Assembly (NCBI GenBank): GCA_027922465.2
Contig: BQMF02000303.1
Span: 248,001 to 312,000, forward strand
Source of the DNA: Turritopsis dohrnii
Lineage: Eukaryota; Cnidaria; Hydrozoa; Anthoathecata; Oceaniidae
Length of the DNA stretch: 64,000 bases
Direction of reading: 5' to 3'
Shown here: positions 33,089-44,840 of the stretch, one piece after another
How the letters are laid out: each line of letters begins with the position of its first letter
Numbering within the stretch: position 1 is the first letter of the stretch
Translations under genes and position numbers: made by a program
Notes under the pieces: model-generated
Told to the model about the DNA's origin: nothing
The model's database searches: none
Seen by the model: only the letters and a program-made list of their open reading frames with translations

Positions 33089-34081
33089 TTAAACAGCACT
33101 GTTAAAGGTTTTAGTGGGAATTTGATCAATTTTCGTTTCTTTTTGTTTTCTTAATGCTTCAAAAAGCACCTTTTTGAACTTTTTATTTGATGATCCAATC
33201 AGGATTATGTTTAACGAACAATTCCAATATGTAATAAATGCTAGAATGCAGTCCAAATAACCTCCTTCACAAGATTCTATGTATGTCATATGGATTGATA
33301 AGTAAAAATCATAAATTACGTAAGGTAACCAACAAACAACGAATAACATAAATGTTTTTACAAATAGTTTCATTGCCCGAAATGTAGTTGCATGTCTTCT
33401 GTTATCACTAGGTGTGTTCTGAGAGCTAACGTATGTTTTTCGTATAGAAAGAACTTGTTGTTTTGCTACACGATAGATGTAGAAAGATATAACACCATTG
33501 ATTAACATTGGCAAGAGTGTATTAAAACCATTGTGGTAATAGCGAAACCATTTTGGAACGATGTAATCGTAGTAATCTCCATCTGGTGATTCTTGAATAA
33601 AGTAAGTCAAACATCCAACACCCAAACCGTACAACCAAACTCCAAGAATTGCAAATTTAACGTTTTTTGTTGTACATACTTTGAAATGTTGAAATGTGAA
33701 TTTAATAGCAATCAATCGTTCAATACCTATTGTCAATAAATTAAATGCTGAAATTGTAAAGAAACCCTCAAAAACAGCGTTCCAAAATTTTGTAATAAGA
33801 ATTGAATATATGTAAGTAGGGTAAAGAAAATAATCAACAAGATCAAGTGTTTCTGATAGTATTGTTACAAGCAAATCTCCAAGTGCCAGTGAAAACATGC
33901 AAAGAAACTGAGGCTTGTGTAAAGTTTTAGTTTTGGCGATCAATATGCATACTATGCTGTTGCCGATGACTGAAGCAAGTATTTGAAGCATCATTAGACT
34001 CCCTGTTATACGGTACATGGTAATGTAATATTTTCCACAACTCAATTCATTCTCATTTTCTGTTGTGTTATTTATCGCCAT
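33089..34081 (-). CDS. Orphan rhodopsin-type GPCR (class A), intact
   Basis: A single-exon ORF of 330 residues. The N-terminus has NNTT and further Asn sites suited to glycosylation. Seven hydrophobic segments are visible. TM1 has GNSIVCILIA; TM2 LALGDLLVTI (the conserved Leu-Ala...Asp pattern); the TM3 end has ERLIAIKF in place of DRY; TM6 FVVCWLPYVIYDFY keeps CWLP; TM7 WNCSLNIILIG replaces NPxxY and is followed by a basic helix-8-like tail (SSNKKFKK). Intronless receptors of this sort are abundant in cnidarians. The ligand cannot be inferred. A tandem paralogue 2.6 kb away is disrupted. It probably signals through G proteins at the cell surface. Confidence 0.85.
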   Translation of the reverse strand: MAINNTTENENELSCGKYYITMYRITGSLMMLQILASVIGNSIVCILIAKTKTLHKPQFLCMFSLALGDLLVTILSETLDLVDYFLYPTYIYSILITKFWNAVFEGFFTISAFNLLTIGIERLIAIKFTFQHFKVCTTKNVKFAILGVWLYGLGVGCLTYFIQESPDGDYYDYIVPKWFRYYHNGFNTLLPMLINGVISFYIYRVAKQQVLSIRKTYVSSQNTPSDNRRHATTFRAMKLFVKTFMLFVVCWLPYVIYDFYLSIHMTYIESCEGGYLDCILAFITYWNCSLNIILIGSSNKKFKKVLFEALRKQKETKIDQIPTKTFNSAV

Positions 34082-34904
34082 TGCAAAATGCTCCCCACCA
34101 GTCCAGATGGGTTTTCTGAATTATTTCGATTAAAAAATACGAATGTTCGATGAAGCTGAATATTAGATTATGAAAATTCATTAAAGCATTTGCAATGAGA
34201 AACTATAGTTTTTGTTGAAAACAAAATAATATCAATTATCTAGAATTATTTTTTGGGTCTATTTCAATATTTCAAATCTTTAATTTAATATTCCAGTCCG
34301 TCTTTAACAATTAATACAACAATATTTATCTGAATCAGAAATGAATTGTTTTCACTAAGCTTTAGTTGATATTATGTACTTATTGATTTAGGCTTGTTGT
34401 AAGGTTTATCCACATGATTTACCATGATTTATGCGATATTTTGAACCTATATAAAAATGTAGCAAAAGAATAGCTGGTTTTTAATAATTCGTCTGACAAT
34501 GTAACAAGAATACACGTTATTACATAGGCTAACCTTTGGTTTCTTAAATTTTCTTCAATATTTAAAAAACTGTATTCCTTTCACCGACAGCTATCAAAAT
34601 GTTACTTTGTTTTCTTACGACAACCTGTGACATAGAAATTTTCCCAAGGGTTTGTGAAAATGGAGTATGTTTATTAGTCAAGATGTGATTTTGCAATCAT
34701 ATTTTCGACCAGTCTATAATATTGAAATGGGGAATTTTAGTTCGAGTCCATTAAATGAAATTTAACTTCAGGGCACAGACCATTATTTATATTTATTCAG
34801 CACAGTTAGCAAAAGAAAGGAAATGAAACAACTCAATGTTTTAATTTTATGCAAATCAAAATTTAAATACTACAACAGTTTCGTCCTATTAGTCGTCATC
34901 ATGG
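34082..34904. other. Gap: upstream flank of the GPCR
   Basis: Includes DNA shared with 31490-32170 as part of the GPCR duplication. No gene recognised. Confidence 0.5.
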
Positions 34905-34914
34905 TCAGAATCAC

Positions 34915-35213
34915 GTTAGCAGATCAATTCCCCTATGCGGCGATTCACCATGCGCGAGTGAATGTACCATAGCGCCGGGTCGACCCATGCCATGTGAGGG
35001 AAATTTGGTAGATGATACATCGGGTGTTGCAGGAGGTCATCCAGAAGAGCACAGGCCCTTGATTGGGTTTGTGTCACTCATGACAGTGTCAAATACTTCG
35101 GAGCCTCCAACCGAAGCCGTGGCCCCTCCTGGAAAGCAGATGCAGTAGCAACTGAGTAAGGCTAGCCACGTAAAACAATGCCAAATAAAAATAAATAAAA
35201 AATAATAAAAATA
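34915..35213 (+). mobile_element. GC-rich retroposon-like block with A-rich tail
   Basis: About 260 bp of markedly GC-rich sequence (for example CCATAGCGCCGGGTCGACCC and GAAGCCGTGGCCCCTCCTGG) ends in an A-rich tail of AATAAAAATA repeats at 35180-35213. A sharp composition change plus a 3' A-rich tail fits a SINE or the 3' end of a LINE. I could not find A/B boxes or a flanking duplication. Confidence 0.4.
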
Positions 35214-36380
35214 AAATCTTGGCCGAAAGGCTTCTTCACTTTCGTGTGTTAAATAGGTGATGAAGCCTTGCAGATGAGGTTCAGCACGATACCACTACAT
35301 TTTAAAGCACAAAATTGAATGTTCTCATTTTGATTTGATATGATGATTGTCAAATTGTAAAGATATCAAAAGGAATTTCAGATACGATTTTCAAGTGTAA
35401 TTTTGTATACTTGTATATTGCTATTTTGTTATTGTACCAGAGTGAGTGGAACCCACTAAATTATTAATCAGATCATATGGGGACATACTTGGTAAGGAGA
35501 TGGTCCATTTCAATTCTGAAAAATTACTATCAAATTCGAAATCGGCAACATCTATGCAAATTTTTATGAAAATTGAAGAACTTTCGAAAATAGATCCAAA
35601 TTTGGCCCGGTTAGCGAATTTGATTTGAATATCATGCAAGCATTGCACAAAATCCTGTAGAACTTGAAGTAGTATGTCTAGGAAGAGATACTCAAGTAAG
35701 ATTTTACTCTACCATATGTCCTAAAGTAAACTAGTTTAAAAGAGGATAGCAATTTTGGGTATTTCATAAAACGGAAATAACTATTGAGAAGTATTTATTT
35801 ACAATTTCAAATTTCCCACTTTTCTTTCCATTTATGAGGTTCTAAGAACAGTAATCATTTCTCAACCTCGAACAACAGCTATTAACAACGAAAGATAGTT
35901 TTCATATAGCGTAAGTTAATGTTGTAATAATAATTAGGCTGATGTCACTGTTATCAATAACGTAATGATGTCTTAAACCCATCATTTGGGCTGCCAATGT
36001 TGAAGAAGTGTGATAGCTGAATTTTTAATCCCTGTCAAATATAGTGTCATGTCGACAATTGAAGAACTGGTTATAATTGTATAATTGTTAATATTACAAA
36101 AAACCCCGCGTAATTGGCTTCTAATTTACAAGTTAATTCATTCCAGAAGGTAAAATACTTGTGATTGGGGAAGAGCAGAATGCAACCTCGACACTATCCT
36201 TCTTTTTGCCTTTTCTGATATATGGACAGCATATACGAACAGCCCAGTGGGTTCGAAGTTAGTGCAAGGTGATAATTTCAATTCCAATTGAATCTTCAAG
36301 ATAATATGGTATAATCATGAAAATTGGTTTTGTGGCTACACATGATGATATTTCAAGTGATTTTTGCTTGTAATATGTAC
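35214..36380. other. Gap with no recognised gene
   Basis: Short ORFs at 35421-35648 on both strands match nothing I know. AT-rich, with no repeats recognised. Confidence 0.4.
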
Positions 36381-36917
36381 ACCAAGACACTATTCGAAGC
36401 GCTGCTTCGGTTCCGGCTCAGTGAGATTACAGTGATGGCCGATATCGAAGCCTTATATTACCAAATTCTTGTATCGAGAAAACATCAGCACTATTAGATG
36501 GAAATTTTCATTCAAACTTAAAGGAATACGTCCATCTTCCTTTTCAAGTGGAACAAGCCTCACTTTAAAGGGATTGGCCGACGACGATAGAAAGAAATTT
36601 GGTAAAAAAACCGCCGAAACACTGAGAAAGAGCTTCTATGTAGACTGTTTTCTGAAGTCGTACGAAGATCAAACGAAGGCTATCAATTCTATCGACGTTG
36701 CAGTAGCAATATGTGCAAAAGGAGATTTTCGACCATAGTCATTTCCGATTCAAGAAAAGTATTGGAGAGCGTCGAAATAGACGAGGACTTGAACCTCAAT
36801 GACGATGTGCTACCAATTGAAAGGGCGCTCTGTATTTATAGGAGTATCGAAAATGACGCATTTGGATTGCGAATCATAATAAAGGATAAATTATTATGCT
36901 TGCCAAAATCTTTATAA
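36381..36917 (+). pseudogene. BEL/Pao retrotransposon reverse transcriptase, fragment
   Basis: Plus-strand frames 36381-36470, 36469-36738 and 36711-36917 follow the BEL/Pao Pol order: LLRFRLSEIT then VMADIEALYYQI, later FGKKTAETLRKSFYVD, then SRKVLESVEID and LPIERALCIYRS. The catalytic YVDD box reads YVDC and there are several stops and frameshifts, so it is inactive. No protease, integrase or LTRs are seen. The right side abuts a truncated mariner-like element at 36955. Confidence 0.7.
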
Positions 36918-36954
36918 GCAAAAAAACATTTTAAAACGTTTTTTTTTTTTTATC

Positions 36955-37171
36955 TTCGAGCGTTAATTGATCATTATTGATTTAATTGCGTGGTTTCATG
37001 GTAAAATCGATTATTATTCCCCAACAATGTCTTTTCCTATTAAAGGGTTATGTACTTAGAGAGAATAAAAATTTTACTTTCTTTTGGTATAAAAACTGAA
37101 AAAAAAGCACAAAAAAACATAAGATATGCTTCTTGGAAGTTAGGTGCCCACTTTCTCGTGGACACACTGTA
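36955..37171 (-). mobile_element. Truncated mariner-like element (empty-site copy)
   Basis: The right end GTGGACACACTGTA matches, in reverse, the left end of the element at 52612 (TACAGTGTGTCCAC). Inward similarity continues for about 200 bp to a GGTTTCATGGTAAAATCGAT block that corresponds to the sequence just after 54191. It lacks the foldback insertion present in the 52612 copy and so serves as its empty site. The other end is lost at the BEL/Pao junction. Confidence 0.65.
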
Positions 37172-37737
37172 TTTGAATATTTGATGAAAAACAACATTAC
37201 ATTTTACATTAATTTTCCACAAGAGAGTATCAAACCTACGATAAAAAAGCCTGGTATCAATGAAGGGGTGAAAATGGTTGCTAAAACCGGAGGTATCACT
37301 ATACATCGAAATAGGTGTATTGCTTTACGATTGTATGTTCTAAGCCCACATATGTGATAAAAGCACCTGCCCTAAGTTTAACTCAGTTACGCCACTGTTG
37401 CATTACTGAAAAGAGAGTTGGGAAGTGAAAATCTTTTGGACAGATAACGAAGCATGGATTTGAATAAAAAACACAAACGTTTTTGTCCGGTTTCTGCAAA
37501 TTACATTCAGACGATATTAGAGTACTCCTGTCAAAGCAGTGGCTTCGAAGTCTATCCCCTTTGAGAAGTGTTTGAAGACACAATAGAGGATTAAAAGGAC
37601 CCAAACAACCGGAGAACTTGAAGCTGGAAATGTCAACTTCGAAGTGAGAAAAACAGAGATAAATCCTCCGTTTTAAAAATCAGAATTGTTTTTTTTGTAC
37701 CATTTCAAAACCCAATTCGATTGACCCGGCACCACTG
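37172..37737. other. Gap with no recognised feature
   Basis: No supportable gene. It may include unrecognised 5' parts of the LINE that starts at about 37738 or remnants of the BEL element. Confidence 0.35.
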
Positions 37738-39360
37738 AACATATCTTTCACAAATGTCCGTGATTTTCGTCTAAATTTCTCTCCATTCATTCTTTCATTT
37801 CTAACAACTCTCCTGATATCCTTGCAATTTGTGAGACTAATCTCAATTCAAATATTGACACAGAAAAAGATTTTCTTTTTTAAGGTTATCTTCCTCTCCA
37901 TCGTAAGGACTCTAAAACCGACATACATGTTCTGGTGTATACCTTCGAGACAATTTACCTATTACTCGTGTTTGTGATCTGGAGGATCCTGATTTGTCAT
38001 ATATGTGCTTTCGTCTTTTGTTGCTCCATTCAACAACCTATCTGTTCTTTCTTTATCGATCTCCATCATCCCAAGACTGTTCTGTTATAGATTCTATATC
38101 TGAGAATATTGAAAAAACTCTATCAATTCATCACAGTGCCAACATATTTGTTTTTGGGGACTTCAACGTTTATCATGAAAAATGGCTCAAATTTTCAAAG
38201 GGAATCTCTCACTCAGGAATTCATACTCTTAATTTTGCCCTATCTCAATCTCTTCACTAAATCATTGACTTCTCTACTCGCTTTCCTGATTGTGATGATC
38301 AATCTCCATCTCTACTTGATCTCTTTTTAACATCAAATCCTGATATCTGTAAAGCATCTAGTGAAGCTCCACTTGGCAACTCTAACCACGGCGTAGTTTC
38401 TGTCTTAACATCTCTTAATCGCAAAGCTGCTTCTGAATCTCCTTTTCATTGCACTCTCTTCAGTTATGAACGTGGTGAATGGGATAATTTTCGTAACCTT
38501 CTTCGCGAATCCCTAGTAGAAAATTTCGTGTTGAATCTCACTCCTCTCCTTGGTTCTAGCCTGCTTGGGCTGCAGCAATTGCTCACAGAAATCTTTACTT
38601 TCATCAACATCAACGTGAGAAGTCTCCTCACAATAAGGTTCTTTTCAACCAAGCACGAAATCACTGAAAATCTATCAGTAATAAGGCAAAGTCTACATAT
38701 CAACAAGAAACTCATAATCGTATATCTTCACAAAAAATTGGCTCTCGAGATTTTTGGCGCATCATTAAAAATGTCACTAGCAATAAAAGGTCATCCCTTC
38801 CTCCCATTTTCAATGGTCCAGACGTTTTATCATCATCTAAGGATAAAGCTGAACTCTTCTCTAATATTTTCAATAATAACTCTACTCTTGATGACTCAGG
38901 TCATGCTGTTCCTGAATTTCCCTTGAGGACTAATAAAGTACTGGATAGCTGTTGTATCACACCAGCTAAAATATTTTCCATCATTTCAAATCTTGATCCT
39001 CGTAAGGCTACTGCCCCTAATGGAATTCCTGTCATCCTGTTTCAAAAGTGTACACCTGAATTATTACCTGCACTTTCTCGTCTATATAACAAGTGCATAG
39101 CTGAATCTTGCTTTCCTTCATCTCGGAAGTTTGCCTCTGTAATTCCAGTCTTTAATAATGTGGTGATCGATCTAACCCACGAAATTACAGACCAATTAGT
39201 CTCCTACTAGTTATGAGTAAAATTTTTGAGGCCTTTATCAATAATGCTCTTGTCAATCACCTTGAATCTAATAACCTCTTCTCAGATTCTCAACATAAGA
39301 AGAAGAGGTTTTTGGGTGATCAAACTCAACTCATTCGTTCGAAATACCATAGCCACTTGT
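37738..39360 (+). pseudogene. Non-LTR retrotransposon (LINE) ORF2, decayed
   Basis: Endonuclease and reverse-transcriptase landmarks appear in order but in shifting frames. NSPDILAICETNLNSNID (37800-37860) is the APE endonuclease start. YRSPSSQD and NIFVFGDFN (38060-38170) are later endonuclease motifs. The reverse-transcriptase N-terminal part follows: PRKATAPNGIPVILFQKC, LPALSRLYNKCIAESCFPSS (38990-39130), then a YRPISLL-like block and SKIFEAFINNALVNHLE (39170-39270). It breaks off before the catalytic FADD box. Multiple frameshifts and truncation make it a dead copy, probably jockey/CR1-like. Confidence 0.75.
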
Positions 39361-42300
39361 GTGATCTGTCGAAGACCGCGAGTTACGACCGTAAATCAAA
39401 AAATGGCCGTCCTTCCGCAGATCCTTTGAAGAAGAATCCTTCGGAACATTCGCATCACCATGTATTCATGTTTTGACTATTAACCATGAAATATAGTAAA
39501 TAGAAATATACAGTCAACAAAGATAGCACCCGAATTCAACATCTCCTCAACAAACTCTGGTCGCAGTAGCGAAAAGAGTATTTGCAAACCTTTTAGGAAT
39601 GCAAATACAACAATTTCAGTTCGTTTCGCTCGTTTTATTTTCAGTGTGGTTTTGTTAACATAACCGACGATTGTTTGAAAAGATTAGAAGTTGTACGTAA
39701 TTTCGGAAATCGACAAAACAGACAAAAACGAACTCGTAAAAACAATGAGAAATGCTGTAGGTCAACAATAGAAACTTTTACTACGAAATTAGTGTTTCTG
39801 GTTCAGAACAATTGATTTCAGATTCCCAGCCAAAACCCTGGTATTTTAATTTATACAAATATTAATTCATAATTTATCTAGATGCTTGACGGGCAACTCG
39901 GCCATAATGTTACTGCCTTGTATACGTAACGCATACGCATCTTCTGTCTTTTACGATTCTTTTGTCACGATAGCGTTTTTATCGCCTTCAACGCACCCTA
40001 TGCTATTTTGATTTCTGCAAAAGCGAGAAATACCCTAAAACCGGCTTTGTTTTTTGCATTTTCTTACTGTCTAAACCTAGCGTTTTTTTAAAATTTCGTG
40101 CGTGCCATTACATGAAGCACAAGCGCGCATTCATATTATGCTTGTTTTTCGTTACACGAGGTCTCTTCCACAAGAAATTTCTAGCAAACGGTTATAACTG
40201 CGTTTATTTTTCTGAAACAACGGCTTTACAAAACATCAACAAAATCGTCCTCATCTGAGAATGGAATAGAATAAGGGTTACGTTTCTCTCTCCCTTGTGG
40301 GACGTTTCTTAAGAATCGGCCATGTTGTTTTGGTTCGAGGGAGAGAATGAAATGTCATTTTGCTTTTCTTTGCTTGTTCGAATTAGAGGGTGAGGCGTTA
40401 ATTACAGGGGGAAGCATTTATCTAATTTTTGCAGTTTAGATTGGAAGAAGTAAGCCGTTTATTGGAGGATTTATGGTAACCATGATTACTGTTGACCAAT
40501 GGCGTGCAGCATGTGGCATTTTTCTATTGTAAAGTTCGTACGGATATTCTGTATGTAAACCACTTTAAACTGTTATTGTTATTTATGCGCAAGTTTTGTA
40601 TTGTTATTTTACGATTAATTTATTTCATCATTTTTTCCAAATCATGATACTGTTTGTTTTCAGTTAAAATTTTGATTCTGACAATGATTACTTACTTTTC
40701 AATGATAATGTTTACATGATCAAACTGTTATGTACATGACTTAAGAAAGACCAACTTAGTTCCTGATAGCTCATATAAAAGATGGAGTTAGGTCTTGTTG
40801 ATAATGGATTTCGTTGCTACTATCATTGATGTAAACCTAAGTTTTAATGTTGAATTTAAAAGATTGAAATGCTGCATGCATGCGAAGTTTTTCCTGTTAA
40901 AATGTCTTTTATCTGATTGTACACATTGAGATTGAGGAAGATTTTTGTGTTTATTTTTATAGTTCATGCTAAATATTAAAAGGTTCTAGGGGAGAATTGT
41001 CCTGACACCATATTTAAAATACATATTTAAATTGTAATTCAATTGCTTTTCATTACTTCCTGTGATTTGAAATCATAAAATGCTTCTCATTATTTGAGGT
41101 TAATTGATAAAATGAGTTCAAAGAGTCTGAAGAAAGCTACTAGAAAAAGCCCTTTCCAAATGCAGGGATGAAAAGATTATTAGATTATTTTTCTGTAGGA
41201 CATTTCTATATTTTTTGAGGATTTTATGCCGGCCGTTTTCGGAAAGCTGATGTCCGGCAGCTATTTCCAACTCTGAAATGGTGTCAAACAAAAGGGATGT
41301 ATCTGCTGACCATGTATATTTGAATTAAGAGACATCTTTCGAACTTCAAACTAATCTAGGTAAATAAGTTAATAGTTTTATATGTCATCTTTGACATCTT
41401 TAACTTTTCTTACGTAAGCACAAGTAAAACTCGACCACCCCCACTTTGCTTTTGTTTGTGTGTTTGTTTTTTATTTTGAGCCTACTCTAATGCTGAAATG
41501 GTATCTATCGGAGAAAGCAGAAATATACTCCCAATGCACATAAACCGATAACATTATAAACTCAGAAGTATCGATTAGATTTGTGACATGCATTTTTGAT
41601 GTGCGTACCTTGAAGGTCAATCCGATCTTGTATAATCTTCCATGTACAAAAGGAACAGATTAATTATTATTCTTTATCTACGGTAGTAGAAAATATCAAT
41701 TATGGATCTGTAATAAAATCCACAGGGACATTGAGTGAATGATATTGTCATTATGTTTTTAGGGTTAAGTTTCAGAGAAAATAAATGTTTCTGTCATTTC
41801 CATTAGATTCACTAATTGCGTATGTTCATCAAATCTCTCCGCAAAAAACAGCAAAGAAATCAAACGTATCATAAAACGTATCATACGTATCAACGTATCA
41901 TACTATAACTTGGCTTCATCTCTTTTGAATCATCGCGGTGTTTCAGACAACGACTCACTGAGACCTGTATTAGTGCAGGCAGAGCTGGAATAATCTCCAT
42001 TAAAGCTGGAAAGTAAAAAAGACATCGAAATGAATGATAAGGCAGCTATCTCTTCTGTGGAAGTAAAATTCAAAAATCGTAAAGAAGAGGAAAAGATAAC
42101 AAAAATTGCTTCATTAATGCTACGATAGCGACTTAATCAGTGTAACCGGTTATGTTAACATTGAAAATCGTCTCATCACGAAAACCTCCATACGAAAAAC
42201 CGGTGACACCGTCGAAAGGCGTGAAGTTCAAATATACTCGGTTGCTATCAAATTAACGGTGTGGGGAGCCAATATAAAGCTGATTTCATCCAATGAATTT

Positions 42301-43206
42301 ATAAAATTTTGAATGCCAAAGCAAAAGAATGGCCTAAGGGTGTCTTTTCGATTACTATAACTCCTTCTTCAGCGATCCCCACTGAGGTTGTCCAAGACGT
42401 TGGCCCGACGATGCCTGAACTATCATCGACCAAGGTTTTTTGCCCGCCTTTCTGCACACTATCCATGATATCCCAAAGAGTTTGGTCAAACTGAAAGACA
42501 CACGTTTCAACTGCCAGCAACTTGCTCCTGTCTAATGTGCCATCCCAATATGTCGTGAAATTAAACTCTGCTGATTTGAAAACAGTTACCATTTGTCACA
42601 ATGAATTACGTGAGTATTTCGAGAAAACAATTCCAGATTCAATGGAGGAAATACCAATCTTCCGATCAATCTTCTTTCCCCATTGTTAATGCTGAAAATA
42701 TATGTATCGCAACCAGCAATGGTGACTATATGTTAAATCAATACGGACCTTACAGACAATCTTTTGTTTGATATTTTGTGCCAGGGACTTACAAACGCCT
42801 TATTGTTAAAAATGTAGCGTTCCTTTACATTGTGAGAATGATATCATTATATCTCTGATAAATCACAGTGTCTTGTATGTGGCTTTAATAATACATACGA
42901 TTCTCTTATGTTATGAAAAACGATGTTAAAAATAACTGGAACTGTTGCCAGAACTGATGCAAGGGATTGATGAATATTCCATAACGACCATCACAAAGTT
43001 TATCAAGAAAATGAATGAACCAAACCAATCTTTTCTGAGGTAGTAAGTCTTCTTAAGCTATTACTGCATTGCATCAGCAACTAATGCCACCAGTAAAAGG
43101 TCTCGTTCTTGTCTCCGTCACTTAAAGAATTGGTTAAGGAAAACATTGCCTCAGGAACGGCTAAATCACCTTAAGTTGCTTACCATGATATACATTTCAA
43201 AGATGT
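39361..43206. other. Long gap with little recognisable content
   Basis: Nearly 4 kb of AT-rich sequence without supportable genes. 41865-41915 has a short CGTATCATA tandem. In 42100-42300 one plus-strand frame contains VTGYVNIENRLITKTS and VAIKLTVWGAN, loosely reminiscent of an OB-fold single-strand-binding domain, but it soon meets stops. Confidence 0.35.
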
Positions 43207-43420
43207 TACAGTTGTCCCTGCTAACTCGACCTCTCGCTATCTCGACACCCGCCTAACTCGACATAATTCCTTCGGTTCCGCCAGATTCGACGTTTTTGAA
43301 TGGAAATTTCCCCCGCTATCTCGACGTTTCTAACTCGACACCCGCCTATCTCGACATAAATATTTTGGTCCCTTGACAAAACGTTCGACATTTTCAAAAT
43401 TTTAATTTTTGTTATTTCCA
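43207..43420 (+). mobile_element. Pogo/Tigger-like 5' end
   Basis: Starts TACAGTTGTCCCTGCTAACT and continues with repeated CTAACTCGACA and CTATCTCGACA units, a pattern typical of pogo/Tigger (Tc1/mariner superfamily) termini. The start TA fits the target site. The opposite end was not found; the remaining body may extend right into AT-rich DNA. Confidence 0.55.
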
Positions 43421-43929
43421 ATTATCGTTTTTAGATCCCTTTGCGAAAGTTTTACGCTGCACATGTATCAAGATGGATCGTAGAAGTAAGTTATATATAA
43501 CACAATTAAGAAAGACTAATTTCGGCATTTTACAGTGGGTGCACAGTGAAATAGAAAATTAATAGTTATCACAAATCTGAAATCTATATCCTCTGAGAAC
43601 GAGCGCTAGGCCAAAGTAAAATATGTTAAGGTCCTTTTATTGCAATTTTGGCCCCCTCTCCCTAAATCGTTATCTGTTATGTAGACTTATTTTCTGATTA
43701 ACATTCATTCCGGCATGAATAATGTTTTTCATGCTTTTTTTATAAGAACCTGCAAAATCTGACCTGAGGCTGGCTGTTCTTATTTTTTGAGCCCTTTCAG
43801 CTAGAGTTGTTCTAATTTTGTTCTTATTTTAAGAACATCATTTCATATTTCAGCCTCATTTTGTTCTTATCAGAGATATGAAAAATATCTTTACGCCTGC
43901 TCTGACGCACGTCACTAGTAACTTTCAAT

Positions 43930-44480
43930 TTTGCAGTTCAAACTCAAAACGTTTAAAGCACGACATTTATTTTTGGAAAAAGAATCACCAGTTTGTAACA
44001 ATCTAAGTATACCACAATGCAAACAGGGTTCACTTCACTCAAAATGAATAACTAAATTATTCGTTTAAATGCGCCCTCTCCTACCCTTAATTTTGACGTA
44101 GTGCACCCTGGGAGCAAAACACTGCTGCGAAACTGTGTGTCAACAAGGAGCAAGAATCAGTCGAATAATTCTTATACACAACATTACTTATATGGAAGCA
44201 TTTCGAATCGAGACGTTTACAACCACGTATCCCACGTATTTGATAGGAGACAAATTTATCAATGACAAAGAAAAAGGCAGGCAAGTTGCATAATAGATGT
44301 TGTTCAAATTATATGTTTTCTTTTTCCCCCAATATACATAATGTTTACTCAATAATAGGATACTAGCTTCCATACCTAAATGGAAGGCATACCTTAATGG
44401 AAGACTTCTTGCTGAATTTTTCTATTCTATTACATTCTTACCCTATATAAATGATGCACTTAAACTGAAATTTTAAAGAC
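43930..44480. repeat. Dispersed 0.5 kb repeat, copy B
   Basis: Colinear with 160-700 (see there). Shared blocks include TTTTGACGTAGTGCACCCTG, AACCACGTATCC and GGCAAGTTGCAT. Confidence 0.6.
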
Positions 44481-44725
44481 CAACATGTTCCTGTAAAAGC
44501 AAATTGATTTGAGAAGAAGTGGTACCACCAGTCCTTAAAAATTGATAATTTCATGTATAAGTATGGAAACGATCATTATCGAGGGAGTGTTTGCCAACAA
44601 AATATACAGCCCTATGGGGAAAATTCTCTGTCCATCCATCCAGAAAATATATTTTCGTCCCACCACAAGAGGTTTGAAAAATTTTGTATGATAAACTGGC
44701 ATTGCTTACAGGCATACAGTTTGAT

Positions 44726-44840
44726 AATAAATAAAACCACCAGAAGCTTCATCATATTTTTGATTTTGATATTTCGACCTCACTTTCCAGAGATCATCAT
44801 CAGAATTATTCTGATGAAGCTTCTGGTGGTTTTATTTATT
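44726..44840. repeat. Perfect 29 bp inverted repeat with 57 bp loop
   Basis: The left arm 44726-44754 (through ACCACCAGAAGCTTCATCA) is matched exactly by its reverse complement at 44812-44840. The loop carries TTTCGACCTCACTTTCCAGA and a smaller CATCATCAGAATTATTCTGATG palindrome. It is probably the stem of a short hairpin element. Confidence 0.75.
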
